Assembly (NCBI GenBank): GCA_947561585.1
Contig: CANNZV010000424.1
Location: 326,957 to 390,956 of the forward strand
DNA length: 64,000 bases
DNA from: Caprella mutica
Taxonomy: Eukaryota > Arthropoda > Malacostraca > Amphipoda > Caprellidae
Direction of reading: 5' to 3'
Shown: positions 45,401 to 56,717 of the stretch, piece by piece
Numbering within the stretch: the stretch's first letter is position 1
Layout of the letters: each line of letters opens with the position of its first letter
The notes under the pieces: model-generated
Databases searched by the model: none
What the model saw: only the letters and a program-made list of their open reading frames with translations
What the model was told of the DNA's origin: nothing
Program-made: the position numbers and the translations under genes

Positions 45401-46631
45401 TCCATTGTTATAAAACTATAACCCTATTTTGTGTGTTCGGCTAGTGTTTTCATTACGGTAATAGTTACCTTCTATTTCAGAAACCGGTAATTCAGCACAG
45501 CCGAGCTTACGCACGCATTTGATCACTCACTCTACTGGAGAAAAGCTTGTAGATTACAGTACTCAATCAATATAACTTTTATTACCCCCAATACTGGCAT
45601 TAAACATTATTAAGATAAATAAGATCCTTCAGACTTATTTACTATTTCCAAATATCTTTCAAATGGCAGTCCATAATATATATGTTGATAAATTATTTTA
45701 ACTGAGCAAGTGATACTGTTCCAGAAAGTTGATAGTTATGAAACGTTTACTTCATCAAAATAATTATTTATCTCTGTTCAATGTTATACTATAGTAAAGT
45801 GTAGAATAATGTCTTTAACCAATAAGGCTACGCAAATTTGTACTTTAATTGTGTGAAGCATTTTTGTCCTATTTCTATTCGCACATTATTTTATATATTA
45901 TGTGTTTAAATAAATTGATGTATTTAATGTTTAATTAACAGGTTTTGAATTTCATTTTTTTTGCATTCTATTTGGATATCAAGACGAAAACGGATTAACA
46001 TTCTTATAAGATGTAGCACATAGTAAATATTATTTTCATATAAATACGAGGCAATTGACTCACGGTTCACACGATCAGTGTGTGGATTTCAAGACGGAAA
46101 ATGATATCAAGACTGAGCTGGATCAATATTTCTACAAGATATAGCGAATACCTTACATTAATGAATTATTTTTTACTGTTGTTTTATTGTCGTTACTATA
46201 TTTAACATGTTTAAGTTGTAGAATTTGTTCATATTATTAATACATAAACTGATTGTACTCTTTGTGCTTATCATCTTTTTGTTATAAACTATCGTTTCGT
46301 GAAACAAATATTTTATTTGCCCCTATTTGAAACTCGAACTTACATTCAAAATAAAATTAACTTAACTTTAATCGGATTTGCGGAACGAGAGGCAAAATAA
46401 AATTTCACCAATAGTTTTTTATGAGTACAATTATCTTGATCTCAAGTAGAAGAAGCTTAGCAATGCACAAAGAAAATATGTAATGTAATGAGATTCACTT
46501 ACATTTTATTAAACCACTTAAAAAGGAACAGTGTAATGAATATTACGAAAGCTTATATAATATGAAGATGATAATTTTTAAAGTATTGTTCTAGAAAATA
46601 TGCAGTACAATTTATAAATTTATTTAAATTC
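45401..46631. other. AT-rich spacer, no gene seen
   Basis: A short imperfect duplication around 'tggatatcaagacg' (45975) and 'tggatttcaagacgg' (46085) includes 'ataagatgtagc'/'caagatatagcg'. Confidence 0.45.
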
Positions 46632-46695
46632 AGTTGAATTTTCCCAGTGAAACTTTCCGCAGTGGAATTTTCCTCAATGGAATTTTTCTAGGACC
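46632..46695 (-). repeat. Foldback arm, inverse of 44220-44335
   Basis: Contains 'tttccgcagtggaattttcc', the reverse complement of the 44 kb motif. Confidence 0.65.
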
Positions 46696-46819
46696 AAAGA
46701 ATTCGTCCATATATTAACTAAGTTCCAATGAAATTATTTTTCTGATCTTTTCTATATAAACTTCAAAATAAAATATAAGTAAATTACCTAATAGTTAGCT
46801 AATAATTAACAGAAATTTG

Positions 46820-47115
46820 TTTTCCCGAAGTTATCCCAGGCAACAAAAAGACGTTCCCGGGATATCCCCGCGATGCTCCCTTCCGATGTCCCCGTGATGT
46901 TCCCAGGGGATATCGCGATAATGTCCGTTTTTGTACTTTTATGGGGATATCCCCAGGGAATGTTCCGGGAACATTGTTAGGGATGTTTATTCCCTACCGA
47001 TATTCCGGGAACATTCCCAGGGGATGTTCCCAAAAAAGTACAAAAACGGACATTTTCGCGATATCCCCTGGTGACATTTTGGGAATATCGCGGGGATATT
47101 GCGGGAATGTTATTT
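46820..47115. repeat. Large palindrome of 'ggatgttcccggggatatccc'-like words
   Basis: The arms, roughly 46893-46988 and 47000-47095, are inverted copies. Both contain 'gtccgtttttgtact' and 'gggatatcgcg' or the complement. The building block, a short self-complementary word around gggatatccc and ggaacattcc, is itself palindromic. Confidence 0.8.
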
Positions 47116-48107
47116 TACAATTGCTCATAATAAAAATATATGCTAGTATATTTTCATTATTGCTAATGATTAGGAGTACATACGTGCTGGTACTTATTGC
47201 ATCTCTTGTATCGGAGTGAATCTTTTCTGTAGCTATTGGAGTTTTGATGAGTAGATATGGTTTGCGCATTGGGAAATAGAAGATTTAAAGGAAGGATAAA
47301 CAAAAGAATGCTGGCGACAGTCGGAATTTTTCAACACAACCGTCACTAACATTCAATTTAGCATATCCTTCACTGTGTATTCATCGCAGTTAACTCCATC
47401 ATCCATGTAAAGAATACGACCAGCAAGCAGATAACCACATCATATTCTTTTACAGCTTCATTTCAAAATATTTATAACACTAATCAGATGGAATTTTCAG
47501 CAATACTATCATACATAGGAACATTTTTTACCATTCTATAAGTAAGTACATACTACCTATCTAATACTCAGTAATAGTTCTTTTTAGGTAGGTTCTAGGT
47601 AGGTAGATATTTGTTAGGTAATGAGGTAAGAACAGAACTACTACCTATGGCTACGTACCAAGTCTCGCTATAGAAGAACTATCAATTATTCCTATTTATG
47701 TAAATAATATTAAGTCATATTACCTAACTAGGTAAAATTTTCATGTTTTAGGGGAACGTCACAGTTCTCGGACACTCATGGTACCCGGACAGTGACCGTT
47801 GAAATAAGTCATGTGACCGAATTTTCTGAAAAATTCCCAAACACCCACTTTCCGAGTACTGCGAAAGTACCTAAATCATTTTCTCGAGTAGCTACTGTGA
47901 TTTTCTCCACCTCTAAATGATATCTGATATTTCTATTTATACGATTTGTTTAATCGGAAGAAATAAATAATTGTGTAACAAGTGCACTGGCAATTATATA
48001 AAAGACTACTTACTAACCTAGGTACCCGGCCTCGACCGAATGTTTTGAGAATTTGATAGCAAGATTGTAGGTACACACAATAGGTAGCTAGTTCATTACA
48101 TACGTAT
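47116..48107. other. Spacer rich in 'taggta/tacct' words, no gene seen
   Basis: From about 47520 the words taggta and tacct become very frequent. No exon was recognised. Confidence 0.45.
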
Positions 48108-48332
48108 AGGGTAAATTACAAATTATCGGTCAGTTTCACATCTTCGGTCATATAAGAAAAAGTATATTGTACTTAGGTAAATTGTTATTTTATTTTAATT
48201 GGTATCCACGATACCTGTAGGTAGCTACCTATCATGGATACCATAATTGAAATAAAATTATAATATCGTTTTCCTTATATGTATGACCGAAGATGTGAAA
48301 CTGACCGATAATTCGTAATTTACCCTACTAAA
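48108..48332. mobile_element. Well preserved small palindromic element, 'agggtaa...ttaccct' family
   Basis: The ends agggtaaattacaaattatc and, inverted, 'gataattcgtaatttaccct' match almost base for base for about 55 bp. The centre, 'tatccacgatacctgtaggt' joined to its near-complement, makes the whole 225 bp nearly a perfect hairpin. It is the best copy for defining the family seen at 12960, 25378, 26022 and 57294. Confidence 0.85.
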
Positions 48333-48865
48333 TATAGCTATTTATTGTACGATACTTAGAACCTAGGAAACTAGCTATTACACTTATTATAATTAACTTG
48401 GTACTACCCAGCAAACAGTGGTACATCTAGCCAATGTCTAAATGATGCAGGCATCAGACCTTAGCCAGCATCGGCCAACATTGGTTTACCATCTTGCAGT
48501 TACTGAAAGACGTCGGCAAGATGCTGGGTCAACGTACCCGTGCACCCAGGCCAATGTCGGCAACGAGCGGCAAAGTGTCGGGGTGCAGTCATCATTTAGA
48601 TGATGGCTAGTATCGGTACAACGATGTTTGCCAGGATCTTTTAGATGGCGGCTAGTAGTTGCATAAAGATTTCGAAAATAAAATTGCCTAAATTTGGAAT
48701 ATTACAAATTATAACTATTGGATAATGTTCCATTATGTATATTATAATGACTTCTGAAATTAAATAAAATTTATAAAGAAAAGGCAAATGAAATAATACA
48801 GCAGATGTCTTTTAAATTTATTTCACACATTTTATCACTTCTGTTTCGTGTTAAAGCCTCTCTTT

Positions 48866-49067
48866 CTACGGAACAAATGCTTTGGCATCAGAGTGTAGAC
48901 ATTCCTTGATGGCCTTCTCCACCAAAGCCTTCAACTGGGTCCTATTATAAGGATGAACCCCCTCGTACGTATTTGGGTGCTAGGGAAGCATATCTAACCC
49001 TTGGAACAGCCTGACCTGTATGCTGCTTCTTCGCACGAACTTCAAAGATTCATTTTCGAATTTAGTC
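48866..49067 (-). CDS. Terminal exon of an unidentified spliced gene (gene 1)
   Basis: On the minus strand the acceptor ttcccgcag precedes G ACT at 49067. The frame reads TKFENESLKFVRRSSIQ, then VRLFQGLDMLP and a TAG at 48980-48982. The same frame continues HPNTYEGVHPYNRTQLKALV and EKAIKECLHSDAKAFVP to a second TAG at 48866-48868, with AATAAA at 48817-48822 downstream. The continuation looks coding, so either the first TAG is a disabling mutation or the 36 bases 48980-49015, which begin gtcagg and end ctag, are removed. Such an intron would be extremely short. I do not recognise the protein. Confidence 0.4.
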
Positions 49068-49310
49068 CTGCGGGAACGAATCAAATTGTATAGGATATAA
49101 ATTTGTTGAGAAATTAACATTATTATTTGTAAAAATTTGGTACCGAAGTCATTTTTGCAGATATAAATTTCTACAGAACAATGACAATTTTCAATCGTCC
49201 TTTCAGCACATTCAATTTCAGAAAAGAAATATCCAAACAGCAATACCCATCACACTACTCTTCATCACTATTTCTGAGTAGCGCTATCTATCACTTTTGT
49301 ATTTACTTAC

Positions 49311-49409
49311 CTCTTGTCAGTAGTGATTTTCTCGTGCCTCTTAGGTCTGCTTTCCCTCTGAATAGGTCTTACGCTCTTGGCAGTAATGGCATTCACAGTT
49401 GGAGATCTT
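49311..49409 (-). CDS. Internal exon of gene 1
   Basis: The donor aagag|gtaagt sits at 49310-49311 and an acceptor ctcag at 49410. A second acceptor candidate, 'gacttcag' with a good pyrimidine tract, lies 13 bases upstream at 49423. Using 49409, the phase joins both neighbours: two bases from the previous exon plus A, 32 codons (RSPTVNAITAKSVRP, then IQRESRPKRHEKITTDK), and AG that completes Arg with the next exon. The product is basic and of unknown function. The alternative acceptor would put the exon in frames that meet stops. Confidence 0.4.
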
Positions 49410-49614
49410 CTGAGTTAACTCGCTGAAGTCAGAGTCTGATATGATAAGGGAGAGAAATGAAATTGAGAATTTGAACAAGTTGATGAATAAGATATAAGCA
49501 AATCCCTTATAAATAATTAAAAAATTGTATCTAAAAATTCCCGGTTCCCTTATGAATAAAATCTGCCAATTGGATTACTGTAAAGACCAGGAGCTCAACT
49601 ATCACTGTTCTCAC

Positions 49615-49679
49615 CTGTTCTGTCTCAGTGCATTCATGAAAAACATAGATGCCAACATTGTTCCTGTCTTTCTCATCAT
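49615..49679 (-). CDS. Candidate first coding exon of gene 1
   Basis: An ATG ATG at 49674-49679, minus strand, with in-frame stops just upstream, opens MMRKTGTMLASMFFMNALRQN and ends in phase 2 at the donor aacag|gtgaga (49614-49615). The phase fits the next exon. Another frame through the same exon (NNVGIYVFHECTETEQ) is also open and looks as plausible, so the frame is not settled. The exon 5' limit near 49717 is unknown. Confidence 0.3.
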
Positions 49680-49914
49680 TCATCAAGACTTTGAATTTAC
49701 TTCAGCGTCTTCAGTAATATGAAGTCAGCGAAGTTTGCCTGATGGATGAAACAATAATCATTGATAAATTGTTGCAGAAGTGGTCTAATATACCTCGTAT
49801 AAACTATACAAAAAATAAAAGCTATTGATGTAACTAGCATATTATAGACTATCAATAAATTATTTCTCAATATTTATTCAAATAGAAAGTTAGAAGTTGC
49901 AAGTGCTATATAAT

Positions 49915-50304
49915 TTTAGGTTTAACGTCTGCTCCGACCATTTCTGGTCATATCACTGACTTCGAAAGTGAACAAGTACAAGGGACTGGAAGAAGCAGTC
50001 AGAAAGGACAGTGGCTACATGAGCAAAGTCATCATGTCATTTACCACCGTCGATAACATTGCTCAATGCTCATGGATGCAGATAAGCTAATCCGTGAATA
50101 CAGCCACTTACCAAGGAATGTGACGAAAATGGACATAAGAATCTGTGACTGAACTCACGGATGGAGAAGGAAAATGCAAAGGTGATAGTAAATGAAGCCT
50201 ACCTAACACAAAATTTAAGACCTTGTAGTTGAAGAGCATAATTTTAGAGCTATACTTCTTTTCTTCCATTCACCACAACCAGCTTTAAGATAGATCTCCT
50301 GGGG
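49915..50304 (+). repeat. Dispersed repeat family A copy
   Basis: Starts 'ggtttaacgtctgctccgac', passes 'agtacaagggactggaagaa', 'gctcatggatgcagataagc', 'atagtaaatgaagcctacct' and ends near 'accagctttaagatag'. It lies between gene 1 and the 3' end of gene 2. Confidence 0.8.
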
Positions 50305-50431
50305 AGCATAAAGGTTATCGAAAGCATGCCAGCACACGGTAATGTAGTCAATGCACCACTTTCTTTACCTGTTAAGAAAACTCTCAATCTTCTTTCCTCA
50401 AAGCTTCTGATCGCAGACAGAGTTCCTAGAG

Positions 50432-50578
50432 TTACATCACTCCCTCCATATTGAGAGTGGAGATCTCAAAGACCTTCTCTCCCTTGCGGTCAATCTCTGC
50501 AATGTGAGCGTACATTTCGATCTGATCTTCCTTCATGTGATCCAGAGTGATGACGTCACACATTTTGCACACGATGTA
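50432..50578 (-). CDS. Terminal exon of an unidentified spliced gene (gene 2)
   Basis: The minus strand reads YIVCKMCDVITLDHMKEDQI, EMYAHIAEIDRKGEKVFEI and STLNMEGVM, then TAA at 50432-50434. Codon choice and composition are clearly coding-like, with much G and C compared with the neighbourhood. The obvious acceptor gtctttacag ends at 50584 and would leave the exon out of phase with exon 2. A second AG five bases inside (cagccaag) gives phase 0. Either the inner acceptor is used or an indel exists. Two Cys-x2-Cys residues (CKMC) are visible. The family was not recognised. Confidence 0.55.
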   Translation of the reverse strand, partial: YIVCKMCDVITLDHMKEDQIEMYAHIAEIDRKGEKVFEISTLNMEGVM

Positions 50579-51054
50579 CTTGGCTGTAAAGACAAGAAAT
50601 TATTGACCAAAACAGTACCTATGGAAAAAAGACTATCTGTTCAAATAACCAAAAGTCAAAAGTTATGAGTTGATTATTTATCATTCAAAATTTTAATTAA
50701 TTATATAAGATATTTTTAAGATCAACTTCGCATATCACTCACAAGAACATGCGATATATTCAAAGTGAACCTTGCATTTAATACAGTAAAATTCCTCTAT
50801 AGTGAATGTAGATTCCTTAGTAAAAGAACTATCCCAATTATTAGAGAACAAATTTTCTTTAATCTACCATAAATAGCCATCAATTTTAGAAAACTAATGA
50901 CCCTTCATTGCAGACTAAGATTTTGAAAGTTTGTACCATGCAAATTCTTGAATTTATACATTTACTCAAAGTTCTTACATTAAAGTTTATTACTTTTAAG
51001 TTATTCAATGTCAGATCTTCATTATCTAGAGTTAAATGAATGATGAAGACACAC

Positions 51055-51240
51055 CTGCAATGTGATATCCACAGAGGAGTAGGCAGCATAAACAGGTTCT
51101 GGCTCACCTCCTCCTAGAAGACAAAAGAGTTCTTCTTGCCAATCTTCACTGACACCAAGCAGTCCATGGCTATTCCTTTGAGGGATTTTTGACAGAAGAG
51201 TGCCTGCATACCTCATCAGCTTGATGTAGTCAGCAGCTAA
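51055..51240 (-). CDS. Internal exon of gene 2
   Basis: The exon is bounded by the acceptor ttcctttatag (51241) and the donor ttgcag|gtgtgt (51054-51055). It is 186 bases, phase 0 at both ends. It encodes LAADYIKLMRYAGTLLSKIP, QRNSHGLLGVSEDWQEELFC and LLGGGEPEPVYAAYSSVDITLQ in parts. The high density of typical amino acids, lack of repeats and good splice sites make this the most convincing exon in the window. No domain was recognised. A soluble protein is likely, as no membrane segment is seen. Confidence 0.6.
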
Positions 51241-51619
51241 CTATAAAGGAAAAAGTTGGTATCAGTATTATGGAACAGTCATTAATTAATTTAAAAATAG
51301 TACCTAAGATCTTGCACAGATATATTTCCCCTCAAAAAACATTTCCATATATCTTTGGTGACATTGACACACTTTGCAAACTGGTATATTACTAATATTA
51401 GCAGTACAATCTTTGCTAACAATAGCCTTAATTATTAGCAAAGATTTCAGAGTTGTGCTTAAAGAAATACCTAAAATTGGCAAAAAATGCATAATTTCTA
51501 TGCATCCAGTAGGCAGTACCTAGTGTTAACCATCAATTTTTTTGACTATTTCTTCATAATCTAAAATATTTATGAATTATGGTGAAGTATTCAATCATAC
51601 AGTCACAGATACTTATTAG

Positions 51620-51798
51620 TAGGGCTGGGACAATATGACCTAAAAACTATAGATCCCGAAAATATCATAGACGAAACTAAATGAAATGGTATCGAATACT
51701 ATATACCGCTGGTGTAGAACCATCCAATACTCTTTAATTCTCTCCGTCTATAATATTTTTGGGATCTATAGTTTTTAGAGCATATTGGCCCAGCCCTG
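51620..51798. mobile_element. 179-bp hAT-type MITE with perfect 8-bp duplication, in a gene 2 intron
   Basis: Ends tagggctgggacaatatg and, inverted, 'catattggcccagccctg' continue inward through 'aaaactatagatccc'. They are flanked on both sides by cttattag (51612-51619 and 51799-51806). Confidence 0.9.
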
Positions 51799-52219
51799 CT
51801 TATTAGTAACCTGGTGCTCACTAGTACACTGAGACAGTGTACCTCTGGTTGATTGATAATAGGCTATGTTTCAGAGGCTGGAAAATTATAAGCCAATTTT
51901 TGAGCCAACATTTCAATAAAATTCTGAGCCAAGCCAATTAGAATTTGGCTCATATTTTGAAGATTTCAAACCAAAATTAACATGGGAACATAGGAATTAA
52001 TTCAAAATTTAAAGCCAATTAGACATATCTGAGTTTTGCCTTTTGAAATCTACCTAAGTCCTAGGACCTAAGCCAATTAATTGGCTTTAACTGACATACT
52101 CTGTAACATGGATAATAGGCTATATTAATTAGGTTAAGCCTTCAGATAGGCATTATTACTAGTGTTGCTGTAAGCTGGTATAAGTCAACAAAAAAAAAAG
52201 ATGTAGACATTTTCCTTAC

Positions 52220-52263
52220 TTTGGCTAATCTTCCATGGCTCCAACTGTCCAACATTTTTCCTC
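52220..52263 (-). CDS. Upstream exon of gene 2
   Basis: The acceptor tacttattttag precedes a 44-base exon ending at the donor gccaaa|gtaagg. The ATG within it begins MLDSWSHGRLAK and joins exon 2 in phase 0. The frame is open upstream of the ATG (GK before Met), so further upstream coding exons may exist and the Met may be internal. The 979-base intron after it contains the 179-bp hAT-like element at 51620. Confidence 0.5.
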
Positions 52264-52347
52264 CTAAAATAAGTATTAAAATCAATGGTATTATTAATAT
52301 ATACCATCATTAATTAGCAATTACTAATACTATATAGTAATATATAG

Positions 52348-52432
52348 TAAAAAGTCCTCTGAATAAGTCTGCACTGACAGACTCCAAAATAAAGTTTCTT
52401 GTCATGTCAGAGACTCAGAGGACTTTTTGCTA
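52348..52432. mobile_element. ~85-bp inverted-repeat MITE
   Basis: Arms 'aaaaagtcctctga' plus 'gtct' and 'tgaca' face their inverse across about 25 bp. The outer sequence is 'tagtaaaaag' and 'ctttttgcta'. Confidence 0.75.
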
Positions 52433-54109
52433 TTTATTCCTATAAGGCTATTACCAAAAATTTTACTCATTATTTTAGCATGAAAAATGTTGGAGAATTA
52501 GGTGGCCAAAATTAAGGAAAATTGATATCTTTTCTCCAGGTTCTTAGAAAATCAGAAGTCTGAGATGAGTAAAGAGTTCACAGTTCAGTGCACAAATACC
52601 TAGCTACAGTCTACAGAGTACAAACTAGACTTCATGAACATCAGATTACAGTTACAGCAACAATAATAATGTCTAGGTACCTTAAGGTTCAACTTCAACC
52701 TAGGTTATTAATGATAATTTGACCCTAGCCCCTACTCCTAGGTACCTACGGTAAGGTACCTAATATTATATTATCAATCAAGCAGAGTATATTTGGCTGA
52801 CATTATGTCGACGATGAATCGATGATATCATGATGAGACCCAAATTTACCATCAAACAAATAAGCTACCTACCTAGGTACAATTTGGCATGACACTTCAT
52901 AAAATACTATATCGCCGAACGGATAGCATATCTAAGTAGTACCTAGGTAATGATTTTCATTATAAATTAAAATGAAAGATAACGGAGATTTTAGGTATCT
53001 AAACTCAAGGCCTAGTGGCCATAGCCTACATGCTAGGTAGGTATAGAATAATAGAGGTACTTTAGGTAGGTCCTTAATTTTAAAAATTGAAATACCTAGG
53101 TATCTAGGAACTTACCTATTTGTGTTAGGTAGAAGAACTGGGTTGATAATTCTCTTTGGCTCTAATACACTTTTTATATTTCGATAAAATGGGTACCTAA
53201 TTATAAATCATACGAAATGCAATCAGTCTGATTAACAAATTTATGGTAGTACATATTAAATATTAAACTGGCGTATAACAGATTTAGACTGACGTTGGAC
53301 TGACGCTACATATAGTATACACTGGGGCTGCGCTCGCATTGTTTCAATAATGTCGACGCTCAAAGTTCACGATAACTAATTCTAGGTATATAGATAGCAT
53401 TATTTTCATCCAGTTACCAAAGTACTTCACAAAATTTGTACTGGATAATCTTAATCAATAAACTAAATCTGAGATCGGGTTTCCCAAAAATATTTAAATC
53501 ATCGATATCAATATAATTAAGGTCTTTTTAAAAGAACGTTATGGATATATATAATTCACTATGCGGCAAATGTTTGTGATATACCTACGTCAAAAATTAA
53601 TGGTTTTTTATGAAAAAGTTCGTAATATGAACGGAAAGAATTAATATATCACGAAATATTATGTAAGGAGTAACTAAAATGTATATGTATATTTGTTATC
53701 ACTGTACATATAGGTTCAATTGATTTAATGATTTTTCATTTTCAATCTTATTACCTAGGCTAATTCAAACTCGTTATGATTTATAATTGATAGTATAATA
53801 AATAATGGAACGAAACACGTAACTCTATTTAGTATTTAAAAATATATTTTTTACATTGCTACATTTGTTACATAATTTTTTTGCACAGTTTTTATGTTTC
53901 TAAATTCTTTTACATCTTTATTAAATAAATATTTTTATAGCTAGCAAAAAAATTTCTAGTGTAATTTTGCACCTAATATTTTACAAAGAAAAATTAGATA
54001 AATTTTTTTACAATTTTTTTTCTTTAAATATCTAGCCTTCTATTTATATAATTTACTTTTGATACCCCATAAATTTTAATACGGAAGTACACTAGTAGTT
54101 ACATAATGG
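52433..54109. other. Spacer rich in 'ctaggtacct' words; no exon confirmed
   Basis: Upstream of gene 2 on its strand. A GC-richer patch at 53325-53365 could mark a 5' exon or promoter but has no clear splice partner. From 53800 to 54100 the sequence is very AT-rich. Confidence 0.4.
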
Positions 54110-54456
54110 AAAGCGGCCTGAAACATACAGTATAATAGGTATGAAGCGGCTCTTATATGTTTAGTCAACATCGCAGCAACAAATACTTAAAATCAATTTG
54201 CGTATATAATTATAGATGTTTTGCCAACATCGTGCCAACACTTGATATCCATCAAGCGGCCGATTGTTGGGTATTGACATCGTGCCGACAAATAATATTA
54301 ATCTGTCGGCCGACTGTTGTAGGAACGACGGCCATATGTTGTGTAGCCGACGTTGTGCCGATGTCGAAATGAATCAATTTGCCGATGCACGACGTTGCCA
54401 TAAGGTTACCGATGCACGCCAGCATACGGCCGACATTGCAATGTTTGCTGGGTACC

Positions 54457-55526
54457 TACCAAGATAGACTAAGTACTGTACTTCAGTAAATAACTAACCA
54501 GTTAGGTACTGCAGAAAAGTAAATACATAACTAAATACCTGCCTAGCCTATTTACTACCTACTTGCTACAGTGAAGTTAATAACTAAGTAGCTAACTAAA
54601 GCTGAAAAAAAATAACTACCTAGGTTGCTAACTAACGATTAGATGTACGGTAAATAAATAAGTTGGTGCTAAACCGCTAAAGAGAAGTAAATTAACAACT
54701 AGGTATGCTGCAAAAGAGTAAATAGCTAACTAACTACCTATAATCTACCTATCTATAATCTACCTAGGTATCAAGGTAGATTATACCTTGGTAAATTACG
54801 AACTATACCCAGATTCTGAGAAATACCAATCACTTTTCTGTCAGATACCTATGTATAAATAAACTAAAATGTTTCTAATTACAAAAGTTTGCGGATAATA
54901 AACAAGATGAATTTATCTGAGAGAAAATATAAGACACTTGCACTCGCTCTCAGATTTTTAAAACTGGAGCCACAGATCATTGAATATAGGAAGATGTTCA
55001 CTGTGGTACGTGGACGATAGTGACCAAATAATTATTTAACTGAGAGCGTATCAGCCAATCAGAGAGAGGGGAACCGTGACGTCACATATGTACTACAAAC
55101 GTACTAACAAACGAGTTTATATATGTACATATATATAACGGTCAGAGCTACATTTTTCAGAAAAAAAGGTTAATTTAAATTTAATATTTTAACGTATATT
55201 TCTTATAAATAGAAAACAAGATTCGAAGTCGGAACTAAAATATTTCAAGCAAACTGAATAGTGACTTATTAACTCTGAATAATGACTTATTAACTGTTCA
55301 GCCTCAACGCCATTGTGCAAGTCTTTAACTACAGATTGCAATCATGTTTTCTGGACAGAAACAGCCGTTCTTTAAATGTAAATGAACATTTTCGTACATT
55401 GCCCATTTCTCACTAGTTTAATATTTATGAAAGATACAATAATTATTAAATTTAGTCACAGACTACAGCGCACGTCCGCATGCTAAAGATATTGCATCAG
55501 AAATAAACAGACGCTCCGCGGGGGTT
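54457..55526. other. Spacer; taggta-rich then unique, with CCAAT and CRE-like words
   Basis: At 55050-55090 'cagccaatcagagagaggg' is followed by tgacgtca. These resemble CCAAT and cAMP-response words, but no transcript start or gene was found next to them. Confidence 0.35.
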
Positions 55527-56640
55527 ACACTAAATACCGAATTATACCGAATTACACCGAATTATACCGAATTACACCGAATTATACCGAATTACACCGA
55601 ATTATACCGAATTACACTATACTCAATACCGAATTACACCGAATTATACCGAATTACACCGAATTACACCGAATTACACCATACTCAATACCGAATTACA
55701 CCGAATTATACCGAATTACACCGAATTATACCGAATTACACTATACTCAATACCGAATTACACCGAATTATACCGAAGTACACTGAATTATACCGAATTA
55801 CACTATACTCAATACCGAATTATACCGAATTACACCGAATTATACCGAATTACACTATACTCAATACCGAATTACACCGAATTATACCGAATTACACCGA
55901 ATTATACCGAATTCCACTATACTCAATACCGAATTACACCGAATAATACCGAATTCCACTATACTCAATACCGAATTACACCGAATTATACCGAATTACA
56001 CTGTACTCAATACCGAATTACGCCGAATTATACCGAATTACACTATACTCAATACCGCATTACACCGAATTATACCGAATTACACTATACTCAATACCGA
56101 ATTATACCGAATTACACTGAATTATACCGAATTACACTATACTCAATACCGAATTATACCGAATTACACCGAATTACACTATACTCAATACCGAATTACA
56201 CCGAATTATACCGAATTACACTGAATTATACCGAATTACACTATACTCAATACCGAATTATACCGAATTACACCGAATTGTACCGAATTACCTCGAATTA
56301 TACCGAATTACACCGAATTATACCGAATTACACTATACTCAATACCGAATTACACCGAATTATACCGAATTACACCGAATTATACCGAATTACACTATAC
56401 TCAATACCGAATTACACCGAATTATACCGAATTACACCAAATTATACCGAATTACACTATACTAATACCGAATTACACTATACTCAATACCGAATTACAC
56501 TATATTACACAATAATCAATACCGAATTACACTATATTACACAATAATCAATACCGAATTACACCAAATTATACCGAATTACACATAATTATACCGAATA
56601 ACACTACACTGATTACCGAATTACACCTAATTTTATCCTT
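55527..56640 (+). repeat. 10-bp array 'accgaattat/accgaattac', left member of inverted pair
   Basis: Alternating ataccgaatt and acaccgaatt decamers are grouped by a spacer 'acactatactcaat'. The right array 61447-64000 is its reverse complement, including the spacer. The 89-codon frame at 56278-56547 is an array product. Confidence 0.97.
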
Positions 56641-56717
56641 GATCATTGGTCAGGATTTTTCGATATTAATTTAAAGTTATTACACTGCAATGATTATGGG
56701 CAATTAGGCTTCACAGC

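Larger units (their letters stand above)
48409..54456. mobile_element. Possible 6-kb element bounded by 'acccagcaaaca' inverted ends
   Basis: The left end reads cttggtactacccagcaaac, and the complement of the right end reads cttggtaggtacccagcaaa. Adjacent subterminal zones, 48409-48660 and 54110-54456, are both filled with variants of 'gccaacatcg', 'gccgacattg' and 'tcggcc' in opposite orientation. Two separate elements, each with one visible end, remain possible. The interior holds two spliced gene candidates, a family A copy and two small elements. Confidence 0.5.

Noticed and set aside
55050..55090. CCAAT and tgacgtca words as a promoter
   Set aside because: No transcript start, open frame or exon lies next to them; single words of this length occur by chance.
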